A DNA stretch of 64,000 bases from a virus: the IMG/VR virus record IMGVR_UViG_3300025620_000004, positions 1-64,000 of that record; one strand, written 5' to 3'. Each line of letters begins with the position of its first letter. Position 1 is the first letter of the stretch. Made by a program: the position numbers and the translations under genes. The notes under the pieces were generated by a model. It worked only from the letters and a program-made list of their open reading frames with translations, was not told the DNA's origin and searched no databases. Positions 50,927-59,380 of this stretch are shown in pieces.

Positions 50927-51818
50927 AGTGCTCCTTTACTAGATTAAACGATGGTTTTCCAAATAAAGAACCATCTACGCTACATTTATTGCAGGGAGAC
51001 ATAGATCTGTCACCCTTCATTAGTTTTTTACGAATCTTGGTCATAGGCTTACTGAACCATACATCGTATAGAGAATCTTGTAATAGATTGCCTACTACGT
51101 GCTCTCTGCCCCAATCATTACTACAGAACAGTACATCACCATTCCAATCGACAAACATTTTATAGAACGGGTAGTGACAAGGCTTACCTTGTAGTGCAGT
51201 AACACTACTCTCCTCTACTCCTACCCAATCCATAACTCCGCTTCGATTGTTCAGAATTAAACCATGCTTTTCAAAATCACCCCAATGCATACGGTACTTA
51301 TAGTTTGCTTTAGGAATATCTTTCATAATTACATCAAAGTGTTCCATCTGCTCAATACCATCATACAAGTTGATATACAATATGTCGAGACCCCGTTGCG
51401 AGATCAAATCTTCAGCGTACTCTTTAGTCAGCCTATCTCCATTAGTATTGCACTCTATAGTAGCATCGGGTAGATACTCTCTAAAGGCTGATACTATTTC
51501 TGGAAACTGAGGGTTAAGTAGATTCTCTCCGAACCCGCTGAGAGATATTTTGCCTCTAAAATCATTGTTAGCAAGTTCTTTCGCAATAGTAGCAGCACCT
51601 TTTACAGTCATATGAAGGTTTCGGTTAGGAAACACTTCTGGATCGTGTCGAGGGCAGAATACACACGTTCTATTACACAATTCTGTAGTATTAATCTCTA
51701 CAGTAAGTATAGAACGTAGGGGTGAGTCTTTTGTATTCCTTGACCAGTGTGCGGCTTCTTGGTTTCTTCTGTGTTCCAAGAAGTCGTACTGGTCTACTGC
51801 TACTGTGGGTATTTTCAT
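50901..51818 (-). CDS. Radical SAM enzyme with SPASM-like C-terminus
   Basis: 305 residues. The cluster motif CxxxCxxC is C48, C52, C55 (ELCNRTCVFCPRH). TIM-barrel segments follow (GKISLSGFGENLLNP, ATIECNTNGDRL, LDILYINLYDG). The C-terminal cysteines CSNDWGREHVVGNLL and CNKC suit an auxiliary Fe-S cluster (SPASM/twitch). Substrate unknown. The pair with the SDR-like protein between the helicase and PhoH genes may modify a nucleotide, a peptide or a sugar. Confidence 0.85.
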   Translation of the reverse strand: MKIPTVAVDQYDFLEHRRNQEAAHWSRNTKDSPLRSILTVEINTTELCNRTCVFCPRHDPEVFPNRNLHMTVKGAATIAKELANNDFRGKISLSGFGENLLNPQFPEIVSAFREYLPDATIECNTNGDRLTKEYAEDLISQRGLDILYINLYDGIEQMEHFDVIMKDIPKANYKYRMHWGDFEKHGLILNNRSGVMDWVGVEESSVTALQGKPCHYPFYKMFVDWNGDVLFCSNDWGREHVVGNLLQDSLYDVWFSKPMTKIRKKLMKGDRSMSPCNKCSVDGSLFGKPSFNLVKEHYENINNRD

Positions 51819-52474
51819 AGTTCTAGTTCATTCTTAGCAATAATATAAGTTTTGACAAAATCAGACCGCACAATGTCCTCTACTTCAAACTCAATGAAGG
51901 TAAAGAGACCCATACGCTTTAGAACTTGGAAGAAGTCTTTTATACCGTTTCCTCTCAAATCTGCCTGCCGAAAGTCTCCACAAAACATAATTCTACAGTT
52001 CTCACCCATACGAGTAATAATAGAATCTAGTTCATGAAAAGACATATTTTGACACTCATCAATAAGAATAACTGCATCTCTGAGTGTAATTCCTCGTATA
52101 AATGAAGTGGTCATAAACTCTACTAAATTTTTCTGTTTCAGTATTTCATAGGCATCGCCTCTACCGAACAGATCATTAGCAATATCTTTATAAGGCTCTT
52201 CATAAACAGAGGCTTTTTCCTTTTCTGTACCGGGCAAGAATCCAATATCTCTTGTAGGTACAGCACTTCGTATAATTACTAGCTTTTGAAAGGCTCCTTT
52301 TGCCATATCATCGTATGCTAGGTACGAGGATATAAACGTTTTACCTGTGCCTGCAAGTCCATGCAGAACAAGGTGTTTATTAGATTCAAATGCTTTTAGC
52401 TGGTTACGTGTTAAAGGTTCTATTTCTTGCAGCTCAAAGTTGACTCCTGCAAGAGTTTTTCTTCGTTTTCCCAT
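51815..52474 (-). CDS. phoH: PhoH-like ATPase
   Basis: 219 residues from ATG 52474 (MGKRRKTLAGVNFELQ); the frame is open much further but overlaps the upstream gene. ATPase motifs: GLAGTGKT (Walker A), VPTRDIGFLPGTEKEK, LIDECQN (Walker B) and FCGDFRQ. PhoH-like proteins are widespread in marine phages and bacteria. RNA helicase or nuclease-associated roles are proposed. It overlaps the radical SAM start by 4 nt. Confidence 0.88.
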   Translation of the reverse strand: MGKRRKTLAGVNFELQEIEPLTRNQLKAFESNKHLVLHGLAGTGKTFISSYLAYDDMAKGAFQKLVIIRSAVPTRDIGFLPGTEKEKASVYEEPYKDIANDLFGRGDAYEILKQKNLVEFMTTSFIRGITLRDAVILIDECQNMSFHELDSIITRMGENCRIMFCGDFRQADLRGNGIKDFFQVLKRMGLFTFIEFEVEDIVRSDFVKTYIIAKNELEL

Positions 52475-52475
52475 A

Positions 52476-52973
52476 TTATACTTTCTTTCTGGTATCTTTG
52501 AGTTTCGTTTCCGAATACTCATACAGCACCCACGGAAGTCCATGTAAGTGCAAAATCCCCGCCCAAAGCATTCCATCTTCGGGAGGGCGTGGAACGGTAA
52601 AAGGAGTTTTATGTCCTTGTACCCATACAAGTGAAGCTACATCTTTCTTCTCCACTCTTTTAATTCTCAAGTATTTTAGTTGTGCAAAGCGTGTTTTTTC
52701 GTACACAAAAGGCTTTCCTGTATTGTCTATGAAGTACTTCTTACTTTGTTTGAGTATACCGTTGTATGAAGTCAACATCCTCTTGAGTTGCAGAAGATTC
52801 TTATGTGCTGTTTGCATACGCCTAGCCCCAAGAGTTCGTCCCTCTTTATTTCTATCATCTACTATCTTATCTTCAAGAAAAAGGAGTCCATCATGCAACT
52901 CCCAATTTCCTGAAGGTAATAAAAATACAGGATACTCTACACTGGTACGTATGTTACGATATGTAATCACCAT
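52476..52973 (-). CDS. Conserved phage protein of unknown function
   Basis: 165 residues from ATG 52973 (MVITYRNIRTSVEYPVFLLPSGNWEL), overlapping the polymerase by 20 nt. A charged helical middle (GARRMQTAHKNLLQLKRMLTSYNGILKQ) and a C-terminal domain with MLWAGILHLHGLPWVLYEYSE. I recall similar proteins next to polymerase genes in marine phages, unassigned. Co-expression with PolA suggests a replication accessory. Confidence 0.6.
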   Translation of the reverse strand: MVITYRNIRTSVEYPVFLLPSGNWELHDGLLFLEDKIVDDRNKEGRTLGARRMQTAHKNLLQLKRMLTSYNGILKQSKKYFIDNTGKPFVYEKTRFAQLKYLRIKRVEKKDVASLVWVQGHKTPFTVPRPPEDGMLWAGILHLHGLPWVLYEYSETKLKDTRKKV

Positions 52974-55233
52974 ATTTCTTCTCGAACTTTCCGCCTGAGT
53001 AATCTTCATGAACAATCTCAAAGTCACAGCCTACTGGAGCACCAGGTATAGAGATACCTCTGTCCATCTGTATCAAGTTTGCTAGTTTTTCCATGTACTC
53101 TTCAACTTCTTGATCTGGTACTTCTGCTAGAATGGAATCGTGTACGAGCGCGAAAATACGAGCCTTCTTGCCGTTTGCTTTGATCCATTCATTCATGTCT
53201 ATTGCGCCTAGAAGGTTAATATCAGAAGCAGCAGACTGCACCAGAAAATTAAGACCAGACCTAACGCTATGACTCTGGATGCCTTTGTCTGTCGATGCGA
53301 CATTTGGTAATCTCCTCTTTCTTCCGAAGAAGCTGTAAATGAAACCATTCTGTTGAATGAACTTCTGGTTCTCTTCAATCCATGATTTTAACTTATGAAA
53401 CTCTTTGAAGTAATCATCAATTACTTCCTGAGCCTCGTTTCTAGTGAAAGGTTTACCACTGTCTTTTGTGACTTGCTCACTAATCTTATTTGCTCCGGCA
53501 CCATACATGATACCAAAGGTTACGGCTTTAGCCGCCTGACGTTGCATACTGTATAGTTCTGCTACTTCGCTTACTTCACAAGGTAGCTTAAATACTTTGT
53601 GTGCAATCGCACTGTGGAAGTTGCCTCCAGACTTGAAGACATCCATAAGTGCTTTGTCTTTTGCGAGCACAGCAGCTACATATACCTCTGCTGTGGTCAA
53701 ATCCATTGCTACAATTTTATGTCCAGGAGCGGCTTTAATGCATCCCTTAACAATGGGATTATCTCTGGGTAGTTGTTGCATATTAAGCTTGCCACTAGAG
53801 CTAAGCCGCCCACTAGTTGTGCCGTGAAGGTTAAAACCTGTCCGTAAGCGACTATCTCTGTCCAACTGCGGAAAGATTTTGTCCAGATAAGTATTTTTAA
53901 TTTTAGACTTTTGTCGGATAGCAAGGATAAGTCCGGGGACTTCGGATTGCTCCGCCAACTCTTGAAGAACTTCCGCATCTGTTGAATTCGCGCCCGTTCC
54001 AGTCTTTTTTCCAGTAGGAGTAAGGCCGATGAAGTCAAATAGTAAACTACGAAGCTGAACAGTACTGTTAGGATTAAAATCTTTTCCATTAATTTGCTCA
54101 AATTTACTGATGGCAGGATGTTTGTATAGCTCCGCTACTGCTTCGTCAATCTCGTCTTGCATGAGAGATTGAGACTTGAGCAAACGCTGCTTATCAAACG
54201 GTACGCCATTGTCTTGGATGTCCGTTAGAAAACGGCAACCAGGAATTAGTATGTTATCATACACTTTTGCTAGACGTTTGTTCTGCTTAATCTTTACAAA
54301 CTTCTCGTAGAGAAGGAAAGTACAAGCAGCATCCATACCAGCGTACAGTTTCATAACGTCAAAAGGAATATCACCCCAGTTGAAGTCATTTTTGAGAATA
54401 CCATGCTGTTTACGATAGTTATCAATCCACTCGTACATTGGCTTCTCATAGTCCCCATACTTAGTGTACTTCATAGACAACTGCTTTAGACCGTGAGTAC
54501 CAGGGTTCTCATCAATCAAGTAGTGTAGAAGCATTGTATCTTCAAAGCTAGGGAATTTAAAGTTAAAGTGGTACTCGAAGAACGCCATATCGAACTTGGC
54601 ATTATGGAATACTACTGTTTTCTTGTCAAATAACTCTTGCAATAAACGCTCTGTCTCTTCGTCAAAGCATTCTGTATCTATGTATGCACCCCTATCAGCT
54701 TCATAACTAAGACTAATGCCAAGCATGTGGCCGTCACGTGGATAAAGTCCGGTTGTCTCCGAGTCAAGAGCAACGTAAGGAAGAGGGGCGTCAATAGCAG
54801 CACGTATAAAAGCATTGGCTTCCTCTGTATCTTGTATACCCCACGCATTGTATTCAGTAATTACTACGTCTTGTTTATCGCCAGTGATGTACTCTATAAT
54901 ACTTTGCTTGGAGTCGTCCCATGTGCGTTGTGCTTCGGGCTTAAACGCAAGCATGGCAGGGTTAATGACAGGCAGGAACTTCTCTTCGACTTTCTTGCCA
55001 GAATATTCTGTGACCGAATTCACAGAGGTAAAGTACTTGAGTGCATCACTACCGACTAGAATAAGCCAGTCGTACGCGTCTACATCAATCTCGATGTCGC
55101 AGTCTCGTTTAAGTACTTTTTTGATGCCTGGGTCTGAACAGAGTTGATACTGATCAAACTCAAACTCATCATCGAATTCTTTCTTAAAATTTGTTCTACT
55201 TGGTTTAGTTTCTACTAATGCAACTTTAGGCAT
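52954..55233 (-). CDS. polA: Family A DNA polymerase with 3'-5' exonuclease domain
   Basis: 759 residues. An N-terminal about 120-residue domain of unusual type (WLILVGSDALKYF, LPVINPAMLAFKPEAQR) is followed by a proofreading exonuclease (D157 and E159 in ALDSETTGL; later HNAKFDMAF) and the polymerase: motif A D511 (VAMDLTTAEVYVA), motif B R565/K569/F573/Y577 (RQAAKAVTFGIMYG), motif C H698-D699-S700. F573 equals F762 of E. coli Pol I. The third motif has HDS in place of the usual HDE. The replicative polymerase of the phage. Confidence 0.95.
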   Translation of the reverse strand: MPKVALVETKPSRTNFKKEFDDEFEFDQYQLCSDPGIKKVLKRDCDIEIDVDAYDWLILVGSDALKYFTSVNSVTEYSGKKVEEKFLPVINPAMLAFKPEAQRTWDDSKQSIIEYITGDKQDVVITEYNAWGIQDTEEANAFIRAAIDAPLPYVALDSETTGLYPRDGHMLGISLSYEADRGAYIDTECFDEETERLLQELFDKKTVVFHNAKFDMAFFEYHFNFKFPSFEDTMLLHYLIDENPGTHGLKQLSMKYTKYGDYEKPMYEWIDNYRKQHGILKNDFNWGDIPFDVMKLYAGMDAACTFLLYEKFVKIKQNKRLAKVYDNILIPGCRFLTDIQDNGVPFDKQRLLKSQSLMQDEIDEAVAELYKHPAISKFEQINGKDFNPNSTVQLRSLLFDFIGLTPTGKKTGTGANSTDAEVLQELAEQSEVPGLILAIRQKSKIKNTYLDKIFPQLDRDSRLRTGFNLHGTTSGRLSSSGKLNMQQLPRDNPIVKGCIKAAPGHKIVAMDLTTAEVYVAAVLAKDKALMDVFKSGGNFHSAIAHKVFKLPCEVSEVAELYSMQRQAAKAVTFGIMYGAGANKISEQVTKDSGKPFTRNEAQEVIDDYFKEFHKLKSWIEENQKFIQQNGFIYSFFGRKRRLPNVASTDKGIQSHSVRSGLNFLVQSAASDINLLGAIDMNEWIKANGKKARIFALVHDSILAEVPDQEVEEYMEKLANLIQMDRGISIPGAPVGCDFEIVHEDYSGGKFEKKYGDYIS

Positions 55234-56053
55234 ATAATTTACTCTTTAGTGTTTGTACTGATTTCATGGGTAGTGCTCCTGGATCAGTGTCCTTGAGCGC
55301 CACGTTTCTACTAGCTAAGCCTACTCGCTCTGCCATCTCTTTTACTTCTCTTGCGGCATTCTGTCCTGCGTCATCTCCATCAAAGAATATAATTACTTCT
55401 TCTACACCTTGTATAGAAAGCATACGTAACTTATCTTCATTGATGTTCTTTGTTCCAAAGCAACACACTGCATTGTCTAATCCTTTGTCATGCAGATTGA
55501 TCATATCATAGATACCTTCTACTAGAATAACAGAGCCTTGTATCGGCTCTACTACAGGGTAGAGAGGCATCTTCGCACCCGCAGGCGAGATCATGTACTT
55601 GGGTGTACCACCAGTGGTGTGACGACCATTAAATGCTACAATTCGACCTGATATATCTCGCACTGGAAATACAATGCGACCAATATGGTCAGGATCATGA
55701 TGTTGAAAAGCTTCAAACCTTTTGTATGTTTCAGGTTTGATTTCTCTCCAACTACCCGTATAGGGTATAATATTTTTGGGAAAAGACAAACCAACCGACT
55801 CAGACCTCTTCTCTCTAATTTTCTTTTTTAGTAATTCTCGTCTTAGTTGTAGTTGGTTTGCCTTTTCCCCAAAATGGGTAAAAATGTTTCCTTTATATCC
55901 ACAGGAAAAACACTGAAATACTCCAGTGATCTTATCAATCCGCATACTAGGATTTCTATCCGCGTGCTCAGGATTGAGACAGCTAACAATAGCGTCTGCG
56001 CCTTTGGGTATAAAATAAACATCTCTTGATGTTAATAGTTCTTCTACTGTCAC
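55226..56053 (-). CDS. DnaG-type DNA primase
   Basis: 275 residues, compact. CHC2-type zinc finger: SCLNPEHADRNPSMRID then FQCFSCGYKGNIF (C-H-C-C). TOPRIM domain: SVILVEGIYDMINLHDKG with the catalytic Glu, and IIFFDGDDAGQNAAREV with the DxD. The helicase-binding domain of bacterial DnaG is absent. It works with the DnaB-like helicase upstream in the same arm. The start overlaps the preceding stop by 4 nt and the stop overlaps the polymerase start. Confidence 0.92.
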   Translation of the reverse strand: MTVEELLTSRDVYFIPKGADAIVSCLNPEHADRNPSMRIDKITGVFQCFSCGYKGNIFTHFGEKANQLQLRRELLKKKIREKRSESVGLSFPKNIIPYTGSWREIKPETYKRFEAFQHHDPDHIGRIVFPVRDISGRIVAFNGRHTTGGTPKYMISPAGAKMPLYPVVEPIQGSVILVEGIYDMINLHDKGLDNAVCCFGTKNINEDKLRMLSIQGVEEVIIFFDGDDAGQNAAREVKEMAERVGLASRNVALKDTDPGALPMKSVQTLKSKLYA

Positions 56054-56328
56054 CTACCGATGTCCTTGATGTTTTCTTTACTGATTACTTGGTACGCACC
56101 TTTGTTATAGGCAGGTGCAATCGTATACTTACTATCTAGCTTTGGCTTTTCTACTAACTCTGTATTATGGCCGCCCTGATCGTAAGACTTGTACTCAGGA
56201 GTCTCTCTACGATACGTAGTAGTCTCTTGTAAAGGCTGAAATTTGGGTGTATAACGCTTAGACTTAGGCAAAGGCTTTCGCTTTCTACCTGAGCTAGTGT
56301 GTCGTAAACTACCGAATGTAAGTGCCAT
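56050..56328 (-). CDS. Small basic protein before primase
   Basis: 92 residues from ATG 56328 (MALTFGSLRHTSSGRKRKPLPKSKRYTPKFQ) with AGGGG upstream; the frame extends to 56385 but that part covers promoter M2. Rich in Lys, Arg, Pro and Tyr, probably mostly disordered and DNA-binding. No family is recognised. First gene of the primase-polymerase operon. Confidence 0.55.
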   Translation of the reverse strand: MALTFGSLRHTSSGRKRKPLPKSKRYTPKFQPLQETTTYRRETPEYKSYDQGGHNTELVEKPKLDSKYTIAPAYNKGAYQVISKENIKDIGR

Positions 56329-56356
56329 ATGCTTTATCCCCTTTAAGTATCCGTAT

Positions 56357-56385
56357 ATTATACGCAAAAGAAGATAAAAAGTCAA
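56357..56385 (-). promoter_or_regulatory. Promoter M2, primase-polymerase operon
   Basis: Minus strand TTGACT (56385-56380), 17-bp spacer, TATAAT (56362-56357); upstream AAATATTTC is A/T-rich. It lies between the helicase stop and the ATG at 56328. Confidence 0.8.
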
Positions 56386-56394
56386 GAAATATTT

Positions 56395-57765
56395 TTATAG
56401 ATCATCAATATCTTCGCCAGTCTTGTGCGAGGAATCATCTTTCTCTTTAGGAGTCATTGCAGTTTCTGGGCCAATCTTTAGGCTATCCCAGTCTACTTTA
56501 GAACTAAAAGAGTTCATAGAAGCAGATCGCATTTTTACACAGTTGAAAGTGATACACTCATCTTCATGATCCCAAGTTTCTAGGGCATAGGCGGCATCTG
56601 CCGCATCAAGAATACCTTTAGCGAATCGAGCTTCACCAGTTGCGTCTGTTTGATAGGGAGATATTACAGTACAGTCATACTCTTGTGCCATTGATTTCAA
56701 TGCTTTACTTACTTCAATCTGTTCAGTCCAATCGTACTGACCTCCACGAGAAGGTAGACTCGACCGCTTTACCTGATTAATATAGTCAACAATAATAACA
56801 CCAACATTCAGAGGTTTAACTTTTTTGTCAAGCTCTGCACGAATCTTGGAGAGAGTGAGAGATGCATCATACACTACGTCCAACTGCTGAGTCGGGAGAA
56901 GCTCGCAGGTGTTTTTTAGGGATGTATGCAACTTCTCAAAGTTACGATGTTGTCTATACTCCTTCAAGCGGTCTTGTCCATCAACATAACGACCTGCCCA
57001 CCACGTAGCAACTTTCTCCCACTCGGTAACACTCAGATTCTGAGTACGGAGGCGAGAAAAAGGAACTTCTGTAGCGATAGCACAGCATCGTTGAAGGATC
57101 GACCGACTATCCATCTCAATAGTGAAATACATAGCCGATCTACCTGAAGCGTAAACACTGGTTGCAATGTTTGCACAAATGACAGATTTACCAGCACCCC
57201 GTTTACCACCGAACATAACAAGATCTCTAGGAGAAAACTTTATGTCGTGGTCGTACTCTTCATTGAGTCCGAGGGCCATATACCTGGCTAAATCTTCTTC
57301 TGGCTCAAACAAGTCAATACGTTGCATACTTTCTTGTGGGTCTTCGAGATCAACCTTATCTTCAACGTCTAGGACGATCTGATGTAGGTGGTTTACTGAT
57401 TCCTGAGCATTTTCAAATGCAACAGAATTCTCAATATAATCTTCGAGTGAGTCCAGAATTTCTTTTTGAGTGTATTCGTTCTTCAGATACTCAAGAAGCA
57501 TCTGAGGGTCTGCATCGACCTCGACTGCTTCTACTGCGTAGAGTTTCTCTCGAGTAGCTGAATCACGAATCTCAAACTTTAGATCTTCAATCGTAGGCAT
57601 TCTATGGAACTCTTCGCAATGCTTATCAATAATCTTATACAGACTATGATACTCAGTTGCAAAGTACTGCTTGTGCGCTACACTCCAGGTCTGAAAGTCC
57701 TGTAGCGTAAGCACTTGCTTAATAAGCGCACTAGCGATGTTCAATTGAAAGTCTCCCGATTTCAA
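56395..57765 (-). CDS. DnaB-like replicative helicase
   Basis: 456 residues if begun at TTG 57765; TTG 57744 (LNIASALIKQV) has GGGAG 8 nt upstream and may be the true start. An N-terminal helical domain is followed by a RecA-type core: GGKRGAGKSVICANI (Walker A), MYFTIEMDS, a Walker B strand in VGVIIVDYINQV, and CTVISPYQTD. The C-terminus is acidic. It unwinds DNA ahead of the phage polymerase and stimulates the primase. Confidence 0.9.
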   Translation of the reverse strand: MKSGDFQLNIASALIKQVLTLQDFQTWSVAHKQYFATEYHSLYKIIDKHCEEFHRMPTIEDLKFEIRDSATREKLYAVEAVEVDADPQMLLEYLKNEYTQKEILDSLEDYIENSVAFENAQESVNHLHQIVLDVEDKVDLEDPQESMQRIDLFEPEEDLARYMALGLNEEYDHDIKFSPRDLVMFGGKRGAGKSVICANIATSVYASGRSAMYFTIEMDSRSILQRCCAIATEVPFSRLRTQNLSVTEWEKVATWWAGRYVDGQDRLKEYRQHRNFEKLHTSLKNTCELLPTQQLDVVYDASLTLSKIRAELDKKVKPLNVGVIIVDYINQVKRSSLPSRGGQYDWTEQIEVSKALKSMAQEYDCTVISPYQTDATGEARFAKGILDAADAAYALETWDHEDECITFNCVKMRSASMNSFSSKVDWDSLKIGPETAMTPKEKDDSSHKTGEDIDDL

Positions 57766-57773
57766 ATCTAAAA

Positions 57774-57802
57774 TGTAGGGTAGACCCCGAAGAGCCTACC
57801 CT
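57774..57802 (-). terminator. Intrinsic terminator with UUCG loop
   Basis: On the minus strand AGGGTAG (57802-57796), an inner wobble stem closed by C-UUCG-G, and CTACCCT (57783-57777), then ACATTTTAG. It ends the ligase/HTH transcript before the helicase gene. No new promoter is seen behind it, so helicase expression may depend on readthrough. Confidence 0.75.
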
Positions 57803-57821
57803 TAGTGTGTACTAAGAAGGA

Positions 57822-58547
57822 TTAAGCTGAAGCTTTTTCTTTCTTAGAAGCGCCATCATAGTCAGCGGCTGAAAGGCCACGACGAGTGAGCATAGTCTTA
57901 ACGCCACGGGCGGTCTTACCAATTTGCTCTGCGATAGCTTCGACAGTCTGGCTACCAATGTCAGCGATGTCAGCCAAAGGATCTTCTTTAGAGGAACCTT
58001 TAGTAACTTCCTGCTTAGGGATAGCGTCAATGTCGCCTGAACGAAGCAAGCTAAGAGCTTTACCACGAACAGAGTTTACTGAACGATCAAGAGCGTCAGC
58101 GATAGCTTCTACGAAAGCGCCATCGTTAACCATCTGAACGAAAGTAGCTTCTTCAGCTTCAGAGTACGTGCGTACAGCTTCAACTTTAGGAGCAGGCTTA
58201 ACGTGTCCAGTTAATTCCATAGACAAAATCTTGCCTTGGATTGACTTAGCTGAGAAAGCGCCATCTTCAAAGTGAGAAGCGATTTCAGCATAAGTGTAAG
58301 TGCCGCTGTTGTCAGAAACAAAAGCTGCAAGGGTAGCTTCTTGTGCATCAGTAAATGCGCGTGAAGCATTGGCAGAAGCCAACTCTACGTCGTAGCCCAT
58401 CTTGCGCAATTTGCTAGAGATAGAACGTGTAGAGGTTTCAAGCTGGTCTGCTGCTTCTGCAACAGTAGCTTGGGATACGGGGCTTTCGCCACCGACAAAA
58501 TCAGTGAGAGCAGTAGTACGCTCGTCAGTCCACTTAGGTAGTGCCAT
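57822..58547 (-). CDS. Multi-HTH protein, abundant nucleoid- or regulator-like
   Basis: 241 residues from ATG 58547 (MALPKWTDERTTAL), GGAG upstream. It consists of about four repeats of a roughly 55-residue helical unit: W/F-T-D/E-x-x, then ...ATVAEAADQLETSTRSISSKLRKMG, YAEIASHFEDGAFSAKSIQGKILSM, FVEAIADALDRSVNSVRGKALSLL, AIAEQIGKTARGVKTMLTRRG. Each has the look of a Myb/HTH DNA-binding unit. Even, optimal-looking codon use suggests high expression. Relatives in this window: 61042-61485 and 1302-1604. Probably binds DNA; role unknown. Confidence 0.65.
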   Translation of the reverse strand: MALPKWTDERTTALTDFVGGESPVSQATVAEAADQLETSTRSISSKLRKMGYDVELASANASRAFTDAQEATLAAFVSDNSGTYTYAEIASHFEDGAFSAKSIQGKILSMELTGHVKPAPKVEAVRTYSEAEEATFVQMVNDGAFVEAIADALDRSVNSVRGKALSLLRSGDIDAIPKQEVTKGSSKEDPLADIADIGSQTVEAIAEQIGKTARGVKTMLTRRGLSAADYDGASKKEKASA

Positions 58548-58551
58548 GATA

Positions 58552-59301
58552 TTATTCTCCAATAAAATCTAAAAGGTTAGTTATGATTTGAACGCCAGCA
58601 TCTCTGGCCTTCTTAGTTTTAGCAGATTCAATTCCGCTTTCGTTTACCAGGATAGTGACATCCCTAGTCAAGCTTGTCTTGACTGCATAACCAAGCTCTT
58701 GTAGTTTGTTATGAGCCTCGGCTTTCGTTTTGTAACTATTCAGTTTACCACTGATACAAATCGTGCCGTGGGTTATGTTTGTTGTTTGATTCTTTTCAAA
58801 CTTAAAGCTAAAAGGTAGTAATGATACTTGGTAATACTCATTCTCAAGCCATTCGCACAAATTAGCAGTTGACTTCTCACCCAGTCCAGCCTGTCGGCAC
58901 ATATCGTAGTCTATATCTTCGATGTCTTCGCAGACTTTGGATAGCTTTTCCGATGCTGATTTACCAATGAGAGGTATACTAAATGCAGGTAGCAACACGT
59001 TAAGTGGAGCACCGCGAGAGCGTTGCAACTCATCTACTAACTTTACAGCAAGTCTCTCTGAGCCTAGTGACTCGGCAATATCTTCTACGCTTCTATCATA
59101 AAGTTCCTCTAGGGAGACAATATCTAGTTTAGCAATAGTAGCAGGGCCGAGACCTTTGATCTTCAGAGTCTTTGCAAAGTGTTCGATGAGTTTTGCAACT
59201 TTCTCACCACATTGTGGATTTCTACAATACAGAAGATGATTCACACTTTCTAACACCGAACTACAACTAGGGCAGTTTGTTGGGGCTTCGATAATGGTCA
59301 T
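58552..59301 (-). CDS. NAD-dependent DNA ligase, C-terminal subunit (Zn finger, HhH, BRCT)
   Basis: 249 residues, AGAGGAA before the ATG. A four-cysteine zinc finger (CPSC, CRNPQC), helix-hairpin-helix repeats (IKGLGPATIAKL, IPLIGKSASEKLSKV, GLGEKSTANLCEWLE) and a terminal BRCT domain (ICISGKLNSYKTKAEAHNKLQELGY, DVTILVNES). It lacks the adenylation site, which is in the separate upstream ORF at 59381-60301. It has its own promoter (M3). Phage T5 also has a two-part ligase. Confidence 0.88.
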   Translation of the reverse strand: MTIIEAPTNCPSCSSVLESVNHLLYCRNPQCGEKVAKLIEHFAKTLKIKGLGPATIAKLDIVSLEELYDRSVEDIAESLGSERLAVKLVDELQRSRGAPLNVLLPAFSIPLIGKSASEKLSKVCEDIEDIDYDMCRQAGLGEKSTANLCEWLENEYYQVSLLPFSFKFEKNQTTNITHGTICISGKLNSYKTKAEAHNKLQELGYAVKTSLTRDVTILVNESGIESAKTKKARDAGVQIITNLLDFIGE

Positions 59302-59327
59302 CGTGATTCCTCTGAAATTGAAATAGT

Positions 59328-59356
59328 ATTATACGGACTTTTAAGGTTTCTGTCAA
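59328..59356 (-). promoter_or_regulatory. Promoter M3, between ligase halves
   Basis: Minus strand AAAATAATTCTTGACA (TTGACA 59356-59351), 17-bp spacer, TATAAT (59333-59328). The following leader (CTATTTCAATTTCAGAGGAAT) resembles those after M4 and M5. Confidence 0.88.
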
Positions 59357-59380
59357 GAATTATTTTTTTGCAGGTAGCAA

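Noticed and set aside
52470-52485. TATAAT just before the phoH ATG as a promoter
   Set aside because: No -35 box at 16-18 bp and it would start RNA inside the gene; probably chance in AT-rich DNA.
52498-52998. Plus-strand frame of 166 codons
   Set aside because: Antisense to the conserved gene between phoH and polA; no ribosome site or promoter.
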